The notes under the pieces are model-generated. The model saw only the letters and a program-made list of their open reading frames with translations, was not told where the DNA came from and did not search any database. Below are positions 19,871 to 29,604 of a DNA stretch of 64,000 nucleotides, in pieces (positions within the stretch are counted from its first letter, which is position 1; the number at the start of each line of letters is the position of its first letter). The position numbers were made by a program, and so were the translations under genes. This DNA comes from Streptomyces sp. JJ66 (GTDB taxonomy: Bacteria; Actinomycetota; Actinomycetes; Streptomycetales; Streptomycetaceae), in the NCBI RefSeq assembly GCF_019303495.1, contig NZ_JAEVFI010000001.1, positions 124,001 through 188,000 of the forward strand. Direction: 5' to 3'.

Positions 19871-20488
19871 TCAGGCTCCTGTTCCGGCGGCGTGGGACTC
19901 CTCGCGGGCCGCGGCCAGGCGGACCGCGTCGAGGATCTTCTCGTAGCCGGTGCAGCGGCACAGGTTGCCGGACAGTGCCTCGCGGATGTCGGCGTCGCTG
20001 GGCTGCGGGTTGCGCTCGATCAGCTCGTCGGCGGCCACCAGCAGGCCCGGGGTGCAAAAGCCGCACTGCACGGCGCCCGCGTCCAGGAACGCCTGCTGGA
20101 CGGTGGACAGCTCGGCACTCTCGCCGGTCTGCCCGTCCCCGCCGCCCTGCGCCGCCGTGAGGGGGTTGGCTGCCCACTGCCTGGCGGCGTCGGGGTCCGT
20201 GCCGCCACCGGCGCCGGTGGCGCGGCCAGCGGTGCGGTCCCTGGCGAAGTCGGCCAGACCCTCGACGGTGACGATCTCGCGCCCCTCGCACTGACCGGCC
20301 GCGACCAGGCAGGCACACACCAGGGCACCGTCCAGGCGCACCGTGCAGGAGCCGCACTCGCCCTGCTCACAGGCGTTCTTCGAGCCCGGCAGGCCCATGC
20401 GCTCGCGCAGCACGTACAGCAGGCTCTCGCCCTCCCAGACGTCGTCGGCCTCGTGCGGGCGTCCGTTGACGCGGAAGTTCACGCGCAC
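19871..20488 (-). CDS. Xanthine dehydrogenase, [2Fe-2S] subunit
   Basis: 205 residues from a GTG with AAGGAGG six nt upstream. Plant-type ferredoxin cluster CEQGECGSCTVRLDGALVCAC, then the all-helical second cluster CGFCTPG and CRCTGYEKI. Between the two domains (about residues 80-120) is a Gly/Ala-rich linker longer than usual. It carries electrons from the Mo site to FAD. The start overlaps the FAD-subunit stop by 10 nt. Confidence 0.95.
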   Translation of the reverse strand: MRVNFRVNGRPHEADDVWEGESLLYVLRERMGLPGSKNACEQGECGSCTVRLDGALVCACLVAAGQCEGREIVTVEGLADFARDRTAGRATGAGGGTDPDAARQWAANPLTAAQGGGDGQTGESAELSTVQQAFLDAGAVQCGFCTPGLLVAADELIERNPQPSDADIREALSGNLCRCTGYEKILDAVRLAAAREESHAAGTGA

Positions 20489-21381
20489 TGTGCGCCTCCT
20501 TCGGTGGTACGGGTGCCCCCACAGCGGTACGCGTCCCACACCCAGCCCAGGGTGCGCCGGGCCATGATGCCCACCGCGTGCCGCCGGTACCGGGCGCTGC
20601 CGCGCACGTCGTCGATCGGGCTGCAGGCGCCGGAGGCCAGCTCCGCGAACTGGCGGGCGATCGACGGGGTGATCGACTTGCCGCTCTCCCAGAAGCCGCC
20701 GTCGGCCAGCGCCGCGTTCAGGAAGTCCTCGGCGGCCGTGGCGCGCAGCGGGGTCGGGGCGGCGGAGCCGATGCCGGTCCTGACCGTCCGCGTCTCCGGG
20801 TGCAGCGCGATGCCGAACGCGCACACCGCGATGACCATGGCATTGCGGGTGCCGACCTTGGAGAACTGCTGGGCGCCGGTGGCCTTCTTGATGTGGATGG
20901 TCTTGATCAGCTCGTCAGGCCGCAGCGCGTTGCGCTTGACGCCGGTGTAGAACTCCTCGACCGGGATGAAGCGGGTGCCGCGCACGGACTCCACCTCGAC
21001 CTCGGCCCCGGCCGCCAGCAGGGCGGGGTGGGAGTCTCCGGCCGGGGAGGCCGCACCCAGGTTGCCTCCGACGCTGCCCCGGTTGCGGATCTGCGGTGAG
21101 CCGACGGTGTGTCCGGCGAGCGCCAGCCCGGGCAGCTCGGTGCGCAGGTCCTCGATGACGCGGGTGTAGGGAACGGAGGCGCCCAAGCGGACGTTCTCCT
21201 CGCCGACCTCCCACGCGTGCAGCTCGGCGACGCGGCCCAGGTCCAGCAGGTACTCGGGCCGGCGCTGGTCGAAGTTGATCTCCACCATCACGTCGGTGCC
21301 GCCCGCGATGGGCACAGCGGTGGGGTGCTCGGCCTTCGCGGCGAGCGCCTCCTCCCAGCTGGCGGGACGCAGGAAGTCCAT
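20479..21381 (-). CDS. Xanthine dehydrogenase, FAD-binding subunit
   Basis: 300 residues. CO-dehydrogenase flavoprotein family: N-terminal PIAGGTDVMVEINFDQRRPEYLLDL (FAD pyrophosphate loop), IRNRGSVGGNLGAASPAGDSHPALLAAGA (isoalloxazine loop), and a C-terminal CODH_C-like domain. The ATG at 21381 matches the conserved MDFLRPASWEEAL start; the longer frame upstream is not needed. It is the first gene of the minus-strand XDH operon, divergent from the PucR gene across 260 bp. Confidence 0.94.
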   Translation of the reverse strand: MDFLRPASWEEALAAKAEHPTAVPIAGGTDVMVEINFDQRRPEYLLDLGRVAELHAWEVGEENVRLGASVPYTRVIEDLRTELPGLALAGHTVGSPQIRNRGSVGGNLGAASPAGDSHPALLAAGAEVEVESVRGTRFIPVEEFYTGVKRNALRPDELIKTIHIKKATGAQQFSKVGTRNAMVIAVCAFGIALHPETRTVRTGIGSAAPTPLRATAAEDFLNAALADGGFWESGKSITPSIARQFAELASGACSPIDDVRGSARYRRHAVGIMARRTLGWVWDAYRCGGTRTTEGGAQCA

Positions 21382-21641
21382 GGGTGTCTCTTCTCCGATT
21401 CGCGTAACGAGTGCGGCCCCGGCCTGGGGGGCGGTTTTGGCCCTCTTGCCAAGCGGCTCGTTCATCTGCCGTTCATCAGGTGTGGCTCAGTAGACAGCCC
21501 TGCGAATCGTCCGGTGCAGTCACGGAAGACATGAAGCGGTTGGCTGGTCCGCCGTCTGGTCTTGTAGATTCGAACGAAGAACGGGGAACACCTTCCTCGC
21601 ACGATTACTACAGCGACACACGACGAAACGGTGAGCGACGA

Positions 21642-23330
21642 ATGCGGCTGCGGGCCCTGCTGGAAACGCCCTCGCTCGGGTTGCGCCTGCTGGGCGGTGA
21701 GCAGGAGCTCGACCGCACCGTGCGCGGGGTCATGACGACCGATCTGCGCGACCCCAGCCGCTACCTCTCCGGCGGTGAACTGGTGCTCACCGGGCTGGCG
21801 TGGCGGCACGGACCAGAGGATATCGATCCGTTCGTGCGCATCCTGGCCGCCGCCGGGGTGGCGGGCCTGGCCGCGGGCGAGGCGGAGCTGGGCAGCGTAC
21901 CCGACGACCTGGTGTCCGCCTGCGCCCGGCACCGGCTGCCGCTGTTCGCCGTGGACGAGGACGTGGCGTTCGCGACGATCACCGAGCACGTCGTCCGCCA
22001 GGTGTCGGGGGAACGCGCCGGTGACCTGGCCGCCGTCGTGGAACGCCACCGGCGCCTGATGACGCCGGGCCCCACCGGTGGCGGCCCCGACGTCGTGCTC
22101 GACCTGCTCGGCTCCGATCTGGACCTGCGCGCCTGGGTGCTCACCCCTACCGGACGGCAGATCGCGGGCGCAGGACCGGATTCAGCCACTGAGGAACTTC
22201 CCTCCACCGTGCGCGCCCACCTCGCCGGCGAACACCTGGCCGCCGTGCGCGGCGGCCGCCGCGGCCCCTACCGGGCCACCGTCGACTCGACCACCTACTC
22301 GCTGTTCCCCGTGCGCGGGGACGGCCCCGACGCGCGCGCCACGGTGCTCTCCGACTGGCTGCTCACCGTCGAGGCCGACACCAGCGACTGGCCCGGCCAG
22401 CGCCTGGACCTCCTGCAGGGCGTCACCCAGCTCATCGCCGTCGAGCGCGACCGGCGCGACGCCGCGCGCACGGTCCGCCGCCGCCTCGCACAGGAGGTGC
22501 TCGAACTCGTCCAGTCGGGTGCCGCTCCGGCCGAGATCGCCGCCCGCCTGCGGGTGGCCGCACCCGTCCTGCTGCCCGGTCTGGGCACCGCGCCGCGGTG
22601 GCAGGTCGTCGTCGCCTCCGTCGAATGGTCCGGCGGGCGCGAGCCGGGCGGCCCGGTAGCCCAGGCCCTGCTGGAGGAGGTCCTCGTCGATCCCGGGCTG
22701 GCCGGGCCCGACCCGCTGGACCGCATCGCCGTCGCCCACACCAGTGACGAGGCGGTGGCCCTGGTCCCGCTGCCCCCCGTCGAAGGCGAACCGGCAAACG
22801 CCCCGGGCTCCGAGGCCAGCGTCCCGCACGCCGCCCCCTTGCACGCCGCCACCCTGCTCTCCGGCATCCGCGAGCCCCTGGAGCGCGGCCTCGCCGACGA
22901 CGGCCGCCTCACCCTGGGCGTCAGCGCCGCCGTCACCTCCGCCGAGGGCCTGCGCGGCGCGCTGGAGGAGGCCCGGCACGCCCGCCGCGTCGCCGCCGCC
23001 CGCCCCGGCCTGGTCTGCGCCGCCGGGCACGAGGAACTGGCCTCGCACGTGCTGCTCCTGCCCTTCGTCCCCGACGACGTCCGCCGCGCGTTCACCGCGC
23101 GGCTGCTGGACCCGCTGCGCGACTACGACCGCCGTCACCGGGCCGAACTCATCGACACGCTGGAGGCGTTCCTCGACTCCGACGGCTCCTGGACGCGGTG
23201 CGCCGCCCGCCTGCACCTGCACGTCAACACCCTGCGCTACCGGGTGGGGCGCATCGAGCAGCTGACCGGCCGCGACCTGTCCCGGCTAGAGGACAAGCTC
23301 GACTTCTTCCTGGCCCTGCGCATCAGCTGA
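21642..23330 (+). CDS. pucR: PucR-family transcriptional regulator of purine catabolism
   Basis: 562 residues from the ATG at 21642. N-terminal PucR domain (LRALLETPSLGLRLLGGEQELDRTV through about residue 125), central GGDEF-like region, and a C-terminal HTH_30 (WTRCAARLHLHVNTLRYRVGRIEQLTGRDLSRLEDKLDFFLALRIS). PucR proteins activate purine catabolic genes. The divergent XDH operon is the obvious target. I see no strong Shine-Dalgarno sequence, so the start could be shifted. Confidence 0.9.
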   Translation: MRLRALLETPSLGLRLLGGEQELDRTVRGVMTTDLRDPSRYLSGGELVLTGLAWRHGPEDIDPFVRILAAAGVAGLAAGEAELGSVPDDLVSACARHRLPLFAVDEDVAFATITEHVVRQVSGERAGDLAAVVERHRRLMTPGPTGGGPDVVLDLLGSDLDLRAWVLTPTGRQIAGAGPDSATEELPSTVRAHLAGEHLAAVRGGRRGPYRATVDSTTYSLFPVRGDGPDARATVLSDWLLTVEADTSDWPGQRLDLLQGVTQLIAVERDRRDAARTVRRRLAQEVLELVQSGAAPAEIAARLRVAAPVLLPGLGTAPRWQVVVASVEWSGGREPGGPVAQALLEEVLVDPGLAGPDPLDRIAVAHTSDEAVALVPLPPVEGEPANAPGSEASVPHAAPLHAATLLSGIREPLERGLADDGRLTLGVSAAVTSAEGLRGALEEARHARRVAAARPGLVCAAGHEELASHVLLLPFVPDDVRRAFTARLLDPLRDYDRRHRAELIDTLEAFLDSDGSWTRCAARLHLHVNTLRYRVGRIEQLTGRDLSRLEDKLDFFLALRIS

Positions 23331-23346
23331 CGCCCCCTCGCTGTGG

Positions 23347-25107
23347 TCAGCCACGGTCCAGCAACCGGTGCAACGCGCCGTTTCGGGCGGTGAGTTCCGC
23401 CCAGGTGCCGTGCTCGGCGACGCGCCCGTCCGCCAGGACCGCCACGCGGTCGGCCCGCCGGATCGTCGCGGGCCGGTGCGCGATGACCACCGTGGTGCGC
23501 GTGCCCGCGCCGTCCGCCAGCGCGGCAGCCAGCTCGGCCTCGGAGGCGGTGTCCAGGTGCGCGGTGGCCTCGTCCAGTACCAGCACCCGTGGCGCGCCGA
23601 GCAGGGCCCGGGCCAGCGCGACCCGGGCCCGCTGGCCGCCGGAGAGCGTCGCGCCCCGCTCGCCCACCAGGCTCTCCAGCCCGTCGGGCAGCCCCTCGGC
23701 GACGCGCTCGACGCCGGTGCGCCGGGCGACGTCGGCCACTTCGGCGTCTGTGGCGTCGGGCGCGGCGAGCCGCAGGTTGTCCGCGAGCGTGCCGTGGAAC
23801 AGCGGCGCGTCCTGGCCGACGACGGCCACCGCGCGCCGCAGGTCGGCGTCGGCCAGCTGGCGGAGGTCCAGCGCCGCGCCCCGCCCGGGCAGCAGTTCCA
23901 CCGTGCCGGACTCCGGGTCCCACAAGCGGGCCAGCAGGTGTGCGCAGGTGGACTTGCCCGCCCCGGAGGCGCCGACCAGCGCGAGCGTCTGCCCGGCCGG
24001 GACGGTGAGGTCCAGCCCGTCCAGCACGGCCCGGCCGCCGTAGCCGAACCGCACGTCGCGCAGCCGCAGCCCGAGCGGTCCGTCCGGCACCGGCACGGGT
24101 GACGCGGGCGGGGGCGCGAGGGCGGGAGCCCGCACGGCCGCCCCCACCCGGGCCGCCGCCGCCCGCAGCCCGGCGGCCTGCGCGAGCGCCTGCGCGGAGT
24201 CGGCGACCGGCGCCAGCACGGACAACGCCAGCGCCATCGCGGCCGGGGCCCACGGCCCGGCCAGCTGGCCGGAGGTGACGGCGTGTGCGGTGACCGCGAC
24301 GACGGCCAGTACGGCGCCCACCACCACGGCCTCCCGCAGCGCGGAGGCCGCCGCCTCCCACCCGGCCTCGGCACGCTGCGCGCGGCCCAGCTCGCGCCCC
24401 CGCGCCGCCAGCAGCGCGCGCCGTCGGCCGAGCGCGCCGAACCCGAGCAGTTCGCGCAGCCCGTCCACGGTGTCCACGGTGTCGGCGGACAGGCGGGCGG
24501 CAGCGCCCCGGGTGCGGGCACCGCGCGCCGCCCGCCCCCGCCCTTCCAGCAGCGCGGCGCCCACCAGCAGCAGCGCGGCCGGGACGACGGCCGCGAGCAG
24601 CCAGGGCTCGACGGCGGCGAGCACCATGCCGCCGCTGGCGAACACCGCTGTCGAGGCCAGGAGTTGGGCCGTGGTGTGGGCGTAGAAGAACTCCAGTGCC
24701 TCCACGTCGGCCATGGCGGTGGCGGCCAGGTCACCGCTGCGGCGCCCGGCGACGCGGGCGGGGGCGCTGCGCGCCAGCCCGTCGAAGGCGCGGACGCGCA
24801 GCAGGGCCAGGACCCGGTAGGCGAGGTCGTGCGAGAGGTCCATCTCCCGCCAGGTGGCCAGCGCCCGGACGGCGACGAGCGCGACGAGCACGGCCACGGT
24901 GCCCGGCCCCGGGGGCGCCCCGGCCAGCAGGGCGGTACCCACGGTGTGGGCGGCGAGCGTCACCAGCGCCGCGAGCGAGGCGTGCTCGGCGAGTGCGGCG
25001 AGCAGGGTGCGCAGCGCCATCATCCGGTGGGCGGCGAGCGCGGGCAGCAGCGCGCGCAGCGCGCCACGCGGCGCGGGGGCAGCCGGTATCGCAGCGGTGG
25101 AGGTCAT
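23347..25107 (-). CDS. ABC exporter half-transporter 2 (CydC-like permease-ATPase), last gene of the RiPP operon
   Basis: 586 residues: six membrane segments in the first ~310, then an ATPase with Walker A GASGAGKST, signature LSGGQ, Walker B VLVLDEAT and His-switch IAHR. Coupled by ATGA overlap to the preceding half-transporter, so they form a heterodimer. Closest look is CydDC-type exporters, but no cytochrome bd genes are near. It ends the run precursor, RRE, hydrolase, YcaO, dehydrogenase, ABC1, ABC2, so export of the modified peptide is the likely job. Confidence 0.85.
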   Translation of the reverse strand: MTSTAAIPAAPAPRGALRALLPALAAHRMMALRTLLAALAEHASLAALVTLAAHTVGTALLAGAPPGPGTVAVLVALVAVRALATWREMDLSHDLAYRVLALLRVRAFDGLARSAPARVAGRRSGDLAATAMADVEALEFFYAHTTAQLLASTAVFASGGMVLAAVEPWLLAAVVPAALLLVGAALLEGRGRAARGARTRGAAARLSADTVDTVDGLRELLGFGALGRRRALLAARGRELGRAQRAEAGWEAAASALREAVVVGAVLAVVAVTAHAVTSGQLAGPWAPAAMALALSVLAPVADSAQALAQAAGLRAAAARVGAAVRAPALAPPPASPVPVPDGPLGLRLRDVRFGYGGRAVLDGLDLTVPAGQTLALVGASGAGKSTCAHLLARLWDPESGTVELLPGRGAALDLRQLADADLRRAVAVVGQDAPLFHGTLADNLRLAAPDATDAEVADVARRTGVERVAEGLPDGLESLVGERGATLSGGQRARVALARALLGAPRVLVLDEATAHLDTASEAELAAALADGAGTRTTVVIAHRPATIRRADRVAVLADGRVAEHGTWAELTARNGALHRLLDRG

Positions 25108-26837
25108 GCGGCCAGCCCCCGTACCTGTCCTGCGGTCACGAGCCGGGCGTAGACCGCCGAGTCGGCGAGCAGCCCGCGGTGGTCCCCGGCGGCCTCCACC
25201 CGGCCGCCGTCCAGGACGACGATGTGGTCGGCGTGCCGCACGGCCGCCAGCCGGTGCGCGACGACCAGGCAGGTGCGACCGCGTACCGCCTTCAGCAGAG
25301 CGCGGGTGACGCGGGCCTCGCGGTGTTCGTCCACGGCGCTGGTGGCCTCGTCCAGCACCAGCACGGGCGCGTCGGCGAGCAGGGCGCGGGCCAGTGCGAG
25401 GCGCTGGCGCTGGCCGCCGGAGAGGGTGGCGCCGCGTTCGCCGAGCACGGTGGCGTAGCCCTCGGGCAGCGCGGCGATCTCGTCGTGGACGCCCGCGGTG
25501 CGGGCGGCGTGCTCCAGCGCGGCGGCGTCGGCGCCGGGGTCGGCCAGGCGCAGGTTGTCGGCGACGGTGGCGTGGAAGAGGTAGGTGTCCTGGGAGACGA
25601 CGGCGATGCCACGGCGCAGGGCGTCCACGGTGTACTCGGCCACGTCGTGTCCGTCCAGCAGCACGCGTCCGCCCTGTGGTTCCCGCTGGCGCAGCAGCAG
25701 CGCCAGCAGGCTGGACTTGCCCGCGCCGGAGGGCCCGACGATCGCCGTGGTGCGCCCGGCCGGTGCGGTGAAGCTGACGCCGTCCAGCGCGGGGTGCGAG
25801 GAGCCGGGGTAGGTCAGGCGCACCCGGTCGAAGGTCACCTCGGGCGGGCGGGGCCAGCGGGGGTGCGCGGTGCCGGTGTCGGTGACGGCGGGCCGGGCGG
25901 TGCGCAGCGCGGCGAGCCCGTCGGCGGCGGAGGCACCCAGGTATCCGGCGTGCCACTCCCGGGCCAGGTCGCGCACCGGGCGGAAGCACTCGGAGGCCAG
26001 GAGCAGCAGCAGGTAGGTGCCGGTGGCCGCGGTGGCGCCGGTGGCCGCCGACCAGCAGGCGAGCAGCGCGGCGGCCACGGTGCCGCCCTGCACGGCGAGG
26101 TCGGTGAGCGCGGTGTCGGCCAGGGAGACGCGGAGCTTGGCGACGGTGGCCCGGTGCAGCGCGGCCGAGCGGCGTTCCAGCCGGGCACGGGTGCGGCCCA
26201 CGGCGCCGGCCGCCCGCAGCGCGGGCATGCCCTGCAACGCCTCCAGGTAGTCGGCGCCCAGTGCCTCGTAGGTGTCCCAGTGTTCGGCGCCGCGCCGGGC
26301 CAGCAGCCGGTCCCAGGCCCGTGGCCCGAGCAGGGCGAGCGCGAGCGCCGGGACGAGACCGAGCAGCGCGGCGGGCTGGACGGCGGCGACGGCGGCGAGC
26401 AGCAGCGGCGGGGTGAGGCAGGTGACGAGGAGTTGGGGCAGGTAGCGCGAGATGTAGGCGTCCACGCCTTCGACGCCGTCCACGAGTGTCGTGCGCACGG
26501 CCCCGGCGCGGGCCCCGGTGAGGTAGGCGGGGCCGAGCGCCCCGAGCCGGGCCAGCAGGGCGTCCCGCAGCCGGACGCGGACGCGTGCTCCGGCCCGCGC
26601 GGCGGTGCGCCGCTGCCACCAGGTGAGGGCGGCGCGCAGCAGTACCAGGGCCAGCACCCCGCCGAGCAGGGGCGGGAGGTGGGCCGTGGCGCCCCGGGCG
26701 ACGGCGGCGAGCGCGAACGCGAGCAGCACGGCCTGCGCGACGTGGGTGAGCGCGAGGGCGCCGAGCAGCGCGGTGGCCGCCAGCAGCGGACGCGGCGCGG
26801 TGCGCGCGGCGGCCCGCAGTTCCGGGTGGATCAGCAT
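25104..26837 (-). CDS. ABC exporter half-transporter 1 (CydD-like permease-ATPase) of the RiPP operon
   Basis: 577 residues with N-terminal six-helix permease and C-terminal ATPase: Walker [10 protein letters not shown], signature [15 protein letters not shown], Walker [20 protein letters not shown], His-switch VAHR. The start lies 3 nt after the dehydrogenase stop. No peptidase-C39 domain is present, so leader removal must be done by another protein. CydD resemblance comes from the overall layout only. Confidence 0.85.
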   Translation of the reverse strand: MLIHPELRAAARTAPRPLLAATALLGALALTHVAQAVLLAFALAAVARGATAHLPPLLGGVLALVLLRAALTWWQRRTAARAGARVRVRLRDALLARLGALGPAYLTGARAGAVRTTLVDGVEGVDAYISRYLPQLLVTCLTPPLLLAAVAAVQPAALLGLVPALALALLGPRAWDRLLARRGAEHWDTYEALGADYLEALQGMPALRAAGAVGRTRARLERRSAALHRATVAKLRVSLADTALTDLAVQGGTVAAALLACWSAATGATAATGTYLLLLLASECFRPVRDLAREWHAGYLGASAADGLAALRTARPAVTDTGTAHPRWPRPPEVTFDRVRLTYPGSSHPALDGVSFTAPAGRTTAIVGPSGAGKSSLLALLLRQREPQGGRVLLDGHDVAEYTVDALRRGIAVVSQDTYLFHATVADNLRLADPGADAAALEHAARTAGVHDEIAALPEGYATVLGERGATLSGGQRQRLALARALLADAPVLVLDEATSAVDEHREARVTRALLKAVRGRTCLVVAHRLAAVRHADHIVVLDGGRVEAAGDHRGLLADSAVYARLVTAGQVRGLAA

Positions 26838-26840
26838 GCG

Positions 26841-28139
26841 TCAGGGCTCCAGCGTCTCGGGCGGGGTCCGGGGGGCGGGGGCGGCGAGGGCGAGACCGTG
26901 CACCACCCACTGGCGTCCGGGCGGATCGCCGAGTGCCGCCCCGAGGTCGGCGCGCTGCCAGGAGCCGACGGGGCGGGTGCGCAGGCCGTGCCGGGCGGCG
27001 GTGGCCAGGGCGAGCCCGGCGGCGTGTCCGGCGGTGAGGTGGGCGCGGCACAGGTGCTCGGCGTCGGCGTCGTCGGGGGCGCCGACGGCCAGCACGATGG
27101 CCCCGGCCCCGGCGAGCCAGCCCTGGCCGGCGGCCCAGGCGGCGAGCGTGGGCCGGGCGTCGCCCCGGGCGAGGCGGCGCAGCTGGCCGCCCGGGGCGTG
27201 GGTGACGAGCCCGGGCTCGGGGGCGCCGACGGCTGCGCACCAGGTGAGCAGCCCGCCACCGGCCCGCTGGGCGCAGGCCAGTACGGCGGCGAGCGCGCCC
27301 GCGTCCGGCGCCCCGGCCAGCGGCGGCGGAGCGCTGCGCCGCCCGAGCAACTGGGCCGGTGGCTGCGCGGGTTCGCCGCGCCGCCAGGTGCCGGGTGGCG
27401 GCAGGTACACGCTGGCCAGCGGCGCGGGGCCGGGCTCGTCACCCACGCCCCGGGCGGCCAGGGTGCGGGAACCGGCGCCGTCCGCCGCACGGTCCGCCGC
27501 GTCGCGCGTACCGGCGTCCAGCGTGACGACGGCCTCCGGTGCGCCCAGCGCCCGGGCGGCGAGCTGGAGTCCGGCTGCCGCGTGCCCGGTGTCGAGCAGC
27601 AGCAGGGGCCAGGCGCGGTGGCCGTAGTGGGCGGTGGTCCGCCGCGCGGTGACCGTCAGCTCGACCCGGACGCCGGGCGGGGCACCGGCCGGGGCGGGTC
27701 CCAGCCAGTGCACGCGGTGCCGCAGCGGGTCGTACCCGTACCGGCCCGGGGCCAGCGGCGCGGCGCTGCCGGCGGTGAGGCGGACGTCCACGGGGTGGCA
27801 GGCACCGGCCGAGGGCACGGGACGCAGGCGGCCCCGGGCGTCGAGCGCGGCCAGTGACAGCCGCAGGTGCCCGGAGAGGTCCACCTGGCCGGGGCGCGCG
27901 TGAGGCAGGCGGCGCGCGGGGCCGGGCCAGGCGGTCACGCGCGGCCCGGGCGAGGTGTCAGGACCCGGTATCTCGGCGCTCCGGGCGCGGGCGAGCAGCC
28001 CGGGGAACGCGGACAGCCCGGGGTGGGCGGACAGCCCGGGGTCCTCGGACCGTATTGGTGCTCCGGGCGGCGGCGTCTCGCGGTGCGAGGCGGGCGGAGC
28101 GGGCGGCCCGGGCGGCGGCGCGAAGGGCACGAAGGACAC
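26841..28139 (-). CDS. SagB/McbC-like nitroreductase-family (azoline) dehydrogenase with two repeats
   Basis: 432 residues from a GTG at 28139 with TGAGGGG upstream. After a Pro-rich N-terminus there are two nitroreductase-like units: the first around TAHYGHRAWPLLLLDTGHAAAGLQ, the second around AAWAAGQGWLAGAGAIVLAVG and HLTAGHAAGLALATAARHGL. This two-unit layout is that of SagB-type FMN dehydrogenases that oxidise azolines to azoles. It follows the YcaO gene after 10 nt, so assignment to azole maturation rests on both sequence and context. Confidence 0.75.
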   Translation of the reverse strand: MSFVPFAPPPGPPAPPASHRETPPPGAPIRSEDPGLSAHPGLSAFPGLLARARSAEIPGPDTSPGPRVTAWPGPARRLPHARPGQVDLSGHLRLSLAALDARGRLRPVPSAGACHPVDVRLTAGSAAPLAPGRYGYDPLRHRVHWLGPAPAGAPPGVRVELTVTARRTTAHYGHRAWPLLLLDTGHAAAGLQLAARALGAPEAVVTLDAGTRDAADRAADGAGSRTLAARGVGDEPGPAPLASVYLPPPGTWRRGEPAQPPAQLLGRRSAPPPLAGAPDAGALAAVLACAQRAGGGLLTWCAAVGAPEPGLVTHAPGGQLRRLARGDARPTLAAWAAGQGWLAGAGAIVLAVGAPDDADAEHLCRAHLTAGHAAGLALATAARHGLRTRPVGSWQRADLGAALGDPPGRQWVVHGLALAAPAPRTPPETLEP

Positions 28140-28149
28140 GGCGTTCCCC

Positions 28150-29604
28150 TCACATGTGCGGCGGGGGCACGAGCGTGAAGTCCGCGGGCGCGCTGGGCGG
28201 GGCCTCGCGCCAGCCACGGGCGAGCGCGGCGTCGGCGAAGCGGGGGCAGCCGAGGTAGGCGAAGGCGGCGGGCGCGTTGGGGACCAGCCCGGAGGCCAGG
28301 ACGCGGGCGACCCGCAGCGGCGTGTGCGCGACGTCCTCGGTGGTGACGTCCACGCTGACGACGCGGTGGCCGCCGGTGTGCAGCCGGTCCCACAGCCGGG
28401 CGCGGCTGCCCGGTTCGAGCGCGTCCACGGGCACGGTGCCGAGCGCGGGTGCGGTGAAGCGGCGGGCCTCGGCGGCCATGCGCGGGTCGAGCCACACCTG
28501 CACGTGGGCGCCCAGGTCGCGGACGGCGGCCAAGTCCGGTCCGCAGGCGTCCAGGTAGCGGGCGTCGGGGCGGTGGTCGAGGTAGAGGCCACGGGCGAGC
28601 AGCCCGGCCTCTACGGCCTGGAACACCCAGCCGTCCGGGCCGGTGAGCCCCTGGGTGAAGACCCAGGTGTGCACGGCCTCCAGCACGGCCTTGCGGGCCG
28701 CCTGAGCCGGGTCGTAGCGGCAGGCGAACCCGGCGGCGTAGAGGCCGCGTTCGGGGTCGTGGACGAGCGCGGCCAGGCAGGGCGCGAACTCGGAGGCCAT
28801 CTCCACCAGCCACACCCGCAGGCCGCTTCCGGCGAGGTCGTCGCGCAGACCGGGCACGCTGTCGGGGTCGATGCCCCGGGCCGGGCCGTCCAGGTGCCAC
28901 CACAGCTCCAGCGCGTCCCGTTCGACGATCTCCAGCAGGCCGCGCTCGACGGCGTCGTCCAGGCCCTGGCCGGTGGCGATGCCCGCGTAGTTGAGGTGGT
29001 GCGTGCGCGGGTAGGCGCGCAGCTCGCCCTGGCGCCAGTTGAGGTGGGTGAGGGAGACCGGCGCCCAGCACTCGGCGGTGGAGCCGTCCGGCAGGTGTTC
29101 GGTGCCGCGTGCCCACAGCGCCGGGGTGTCGTCGGTCAGCGGCCGGTAGGGGAAGCCGGGGCGGGCGTACTGCCAGGGCGCGTACCGGGGCAGGTCGGCG
29201 GGGCCGTACAGGCGTCGGCCCTGCTCCGTCAGCTGGGCGGCGGTGGCGGCGAGCGGGGCGTCACGGTGGCCGGGCGGCGGGACGCGGTTGCCGCAGTAGC
29301 GTTCGACGGCCTCGGCGATGGCGGCGACGCGGGCGCCGTCGGCGTCGCCGAAGGTGGTGCCGAGCGAGACCCGGTCGGCGGGCCAGGCGCCCAGCCGCCG
29401 GGCGTCGGCGACCTCGGCGGTCATCGCGGTGTAGCGGGGCGGGGCACCGGCGGGATGCTCGACGGGGGCGACGGCGCGGACGATGCCGCACACCGGATCG
29501 ACCAGCGCCTCCAGGGGCAGCGCCGGGGCCGACGGCTCGGGCGCCGCCCCGGGCCCGGGCGGGGCCGTGGGCGCCGTCGCGGGCGGGGGTGCGGTGCTGC
29601 TCAT
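28150..29604 (-). CDS. YcaO-domain cyclodehydratase of an azole-type RiPP cluster
   Basis: 484 residues. YcaO proteins use ATP to activate peptide backbone amides, allowing Ser/Thr/Cys to cyclise into azolines. Seen here: SLGTTFGDADGARVAAIAEAVERYCGN (ATP-binding part, Glu/Arg pattern), NYAGIATGQGLDDAVERGLLEIVERDALELWW, and a Pro-rich C-terminus LVPPPHM, as in azoline-forming members. It overlaps the CocE-type gene by 4 nt. Its partner is the RRE/E1-like protein encoded upstream. A specific chemical product is not deducible. Confidence 0.88.
   Translation of the reverse strand: MSSTAPPPATAPTAPPGPGAAPEPSAPALPLEALVDPVCGIVRAVAPVEHPAGAPPRYTAMTAEVADARRLGAWPADRVSLGTTFGDADGARVAAIAEAVERYCGNRVPPPGHRDAPLAATAAQLTEQGRRLYGPADLPRYAPWQYARPGFPYRPLTDDTPALWARGTEHLPDGSTAECWAPVSLTHLNWRQGELRAYPRTHHLNYAGIATGQGLDDAVERGLLEIVERDALELWWHLDGPARGIDPDSVPGLRDDLAGSGLRVWLVEMASEFAPCLAALVHDPERGLYAAGFACRYDPAQAARKAVLEAVHTWVFTQGLTGPDGWVFQAVEAGLLARGLYLDHRPDARYLDACGPDLAAVRDLGAHVQVWLDPRMAAEARRFTAPALGTVPVDALEPGSRARLWDRLHTGGHRVVSVDVTTEDVAHTPLRVARVLASGLVPNAPAAFAYLGCPRFADAALARGWREAPPSAPADFTLVPPPHM

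Noticed and set aside
17403..19946. 847-codon open frame on the plus strand
   Set aside because: Antisense to the xanthine dehydrogenase large subunit with complete conserved motifs.
23347..26837. cydDC genes of a cytochrome bd system
   Set aside because: The half-transporters look CydDC-like, but no cydAB is adjacent and they are translationally linked to a RiPP operon, so that name was not used.
24696..27857. 1053-codon open frame on the plus strand
   Set aside because: Antisense to the ABC exporter and dehydrogenase genes, which have clear motifs; composition is repetitive Gly/Arg.
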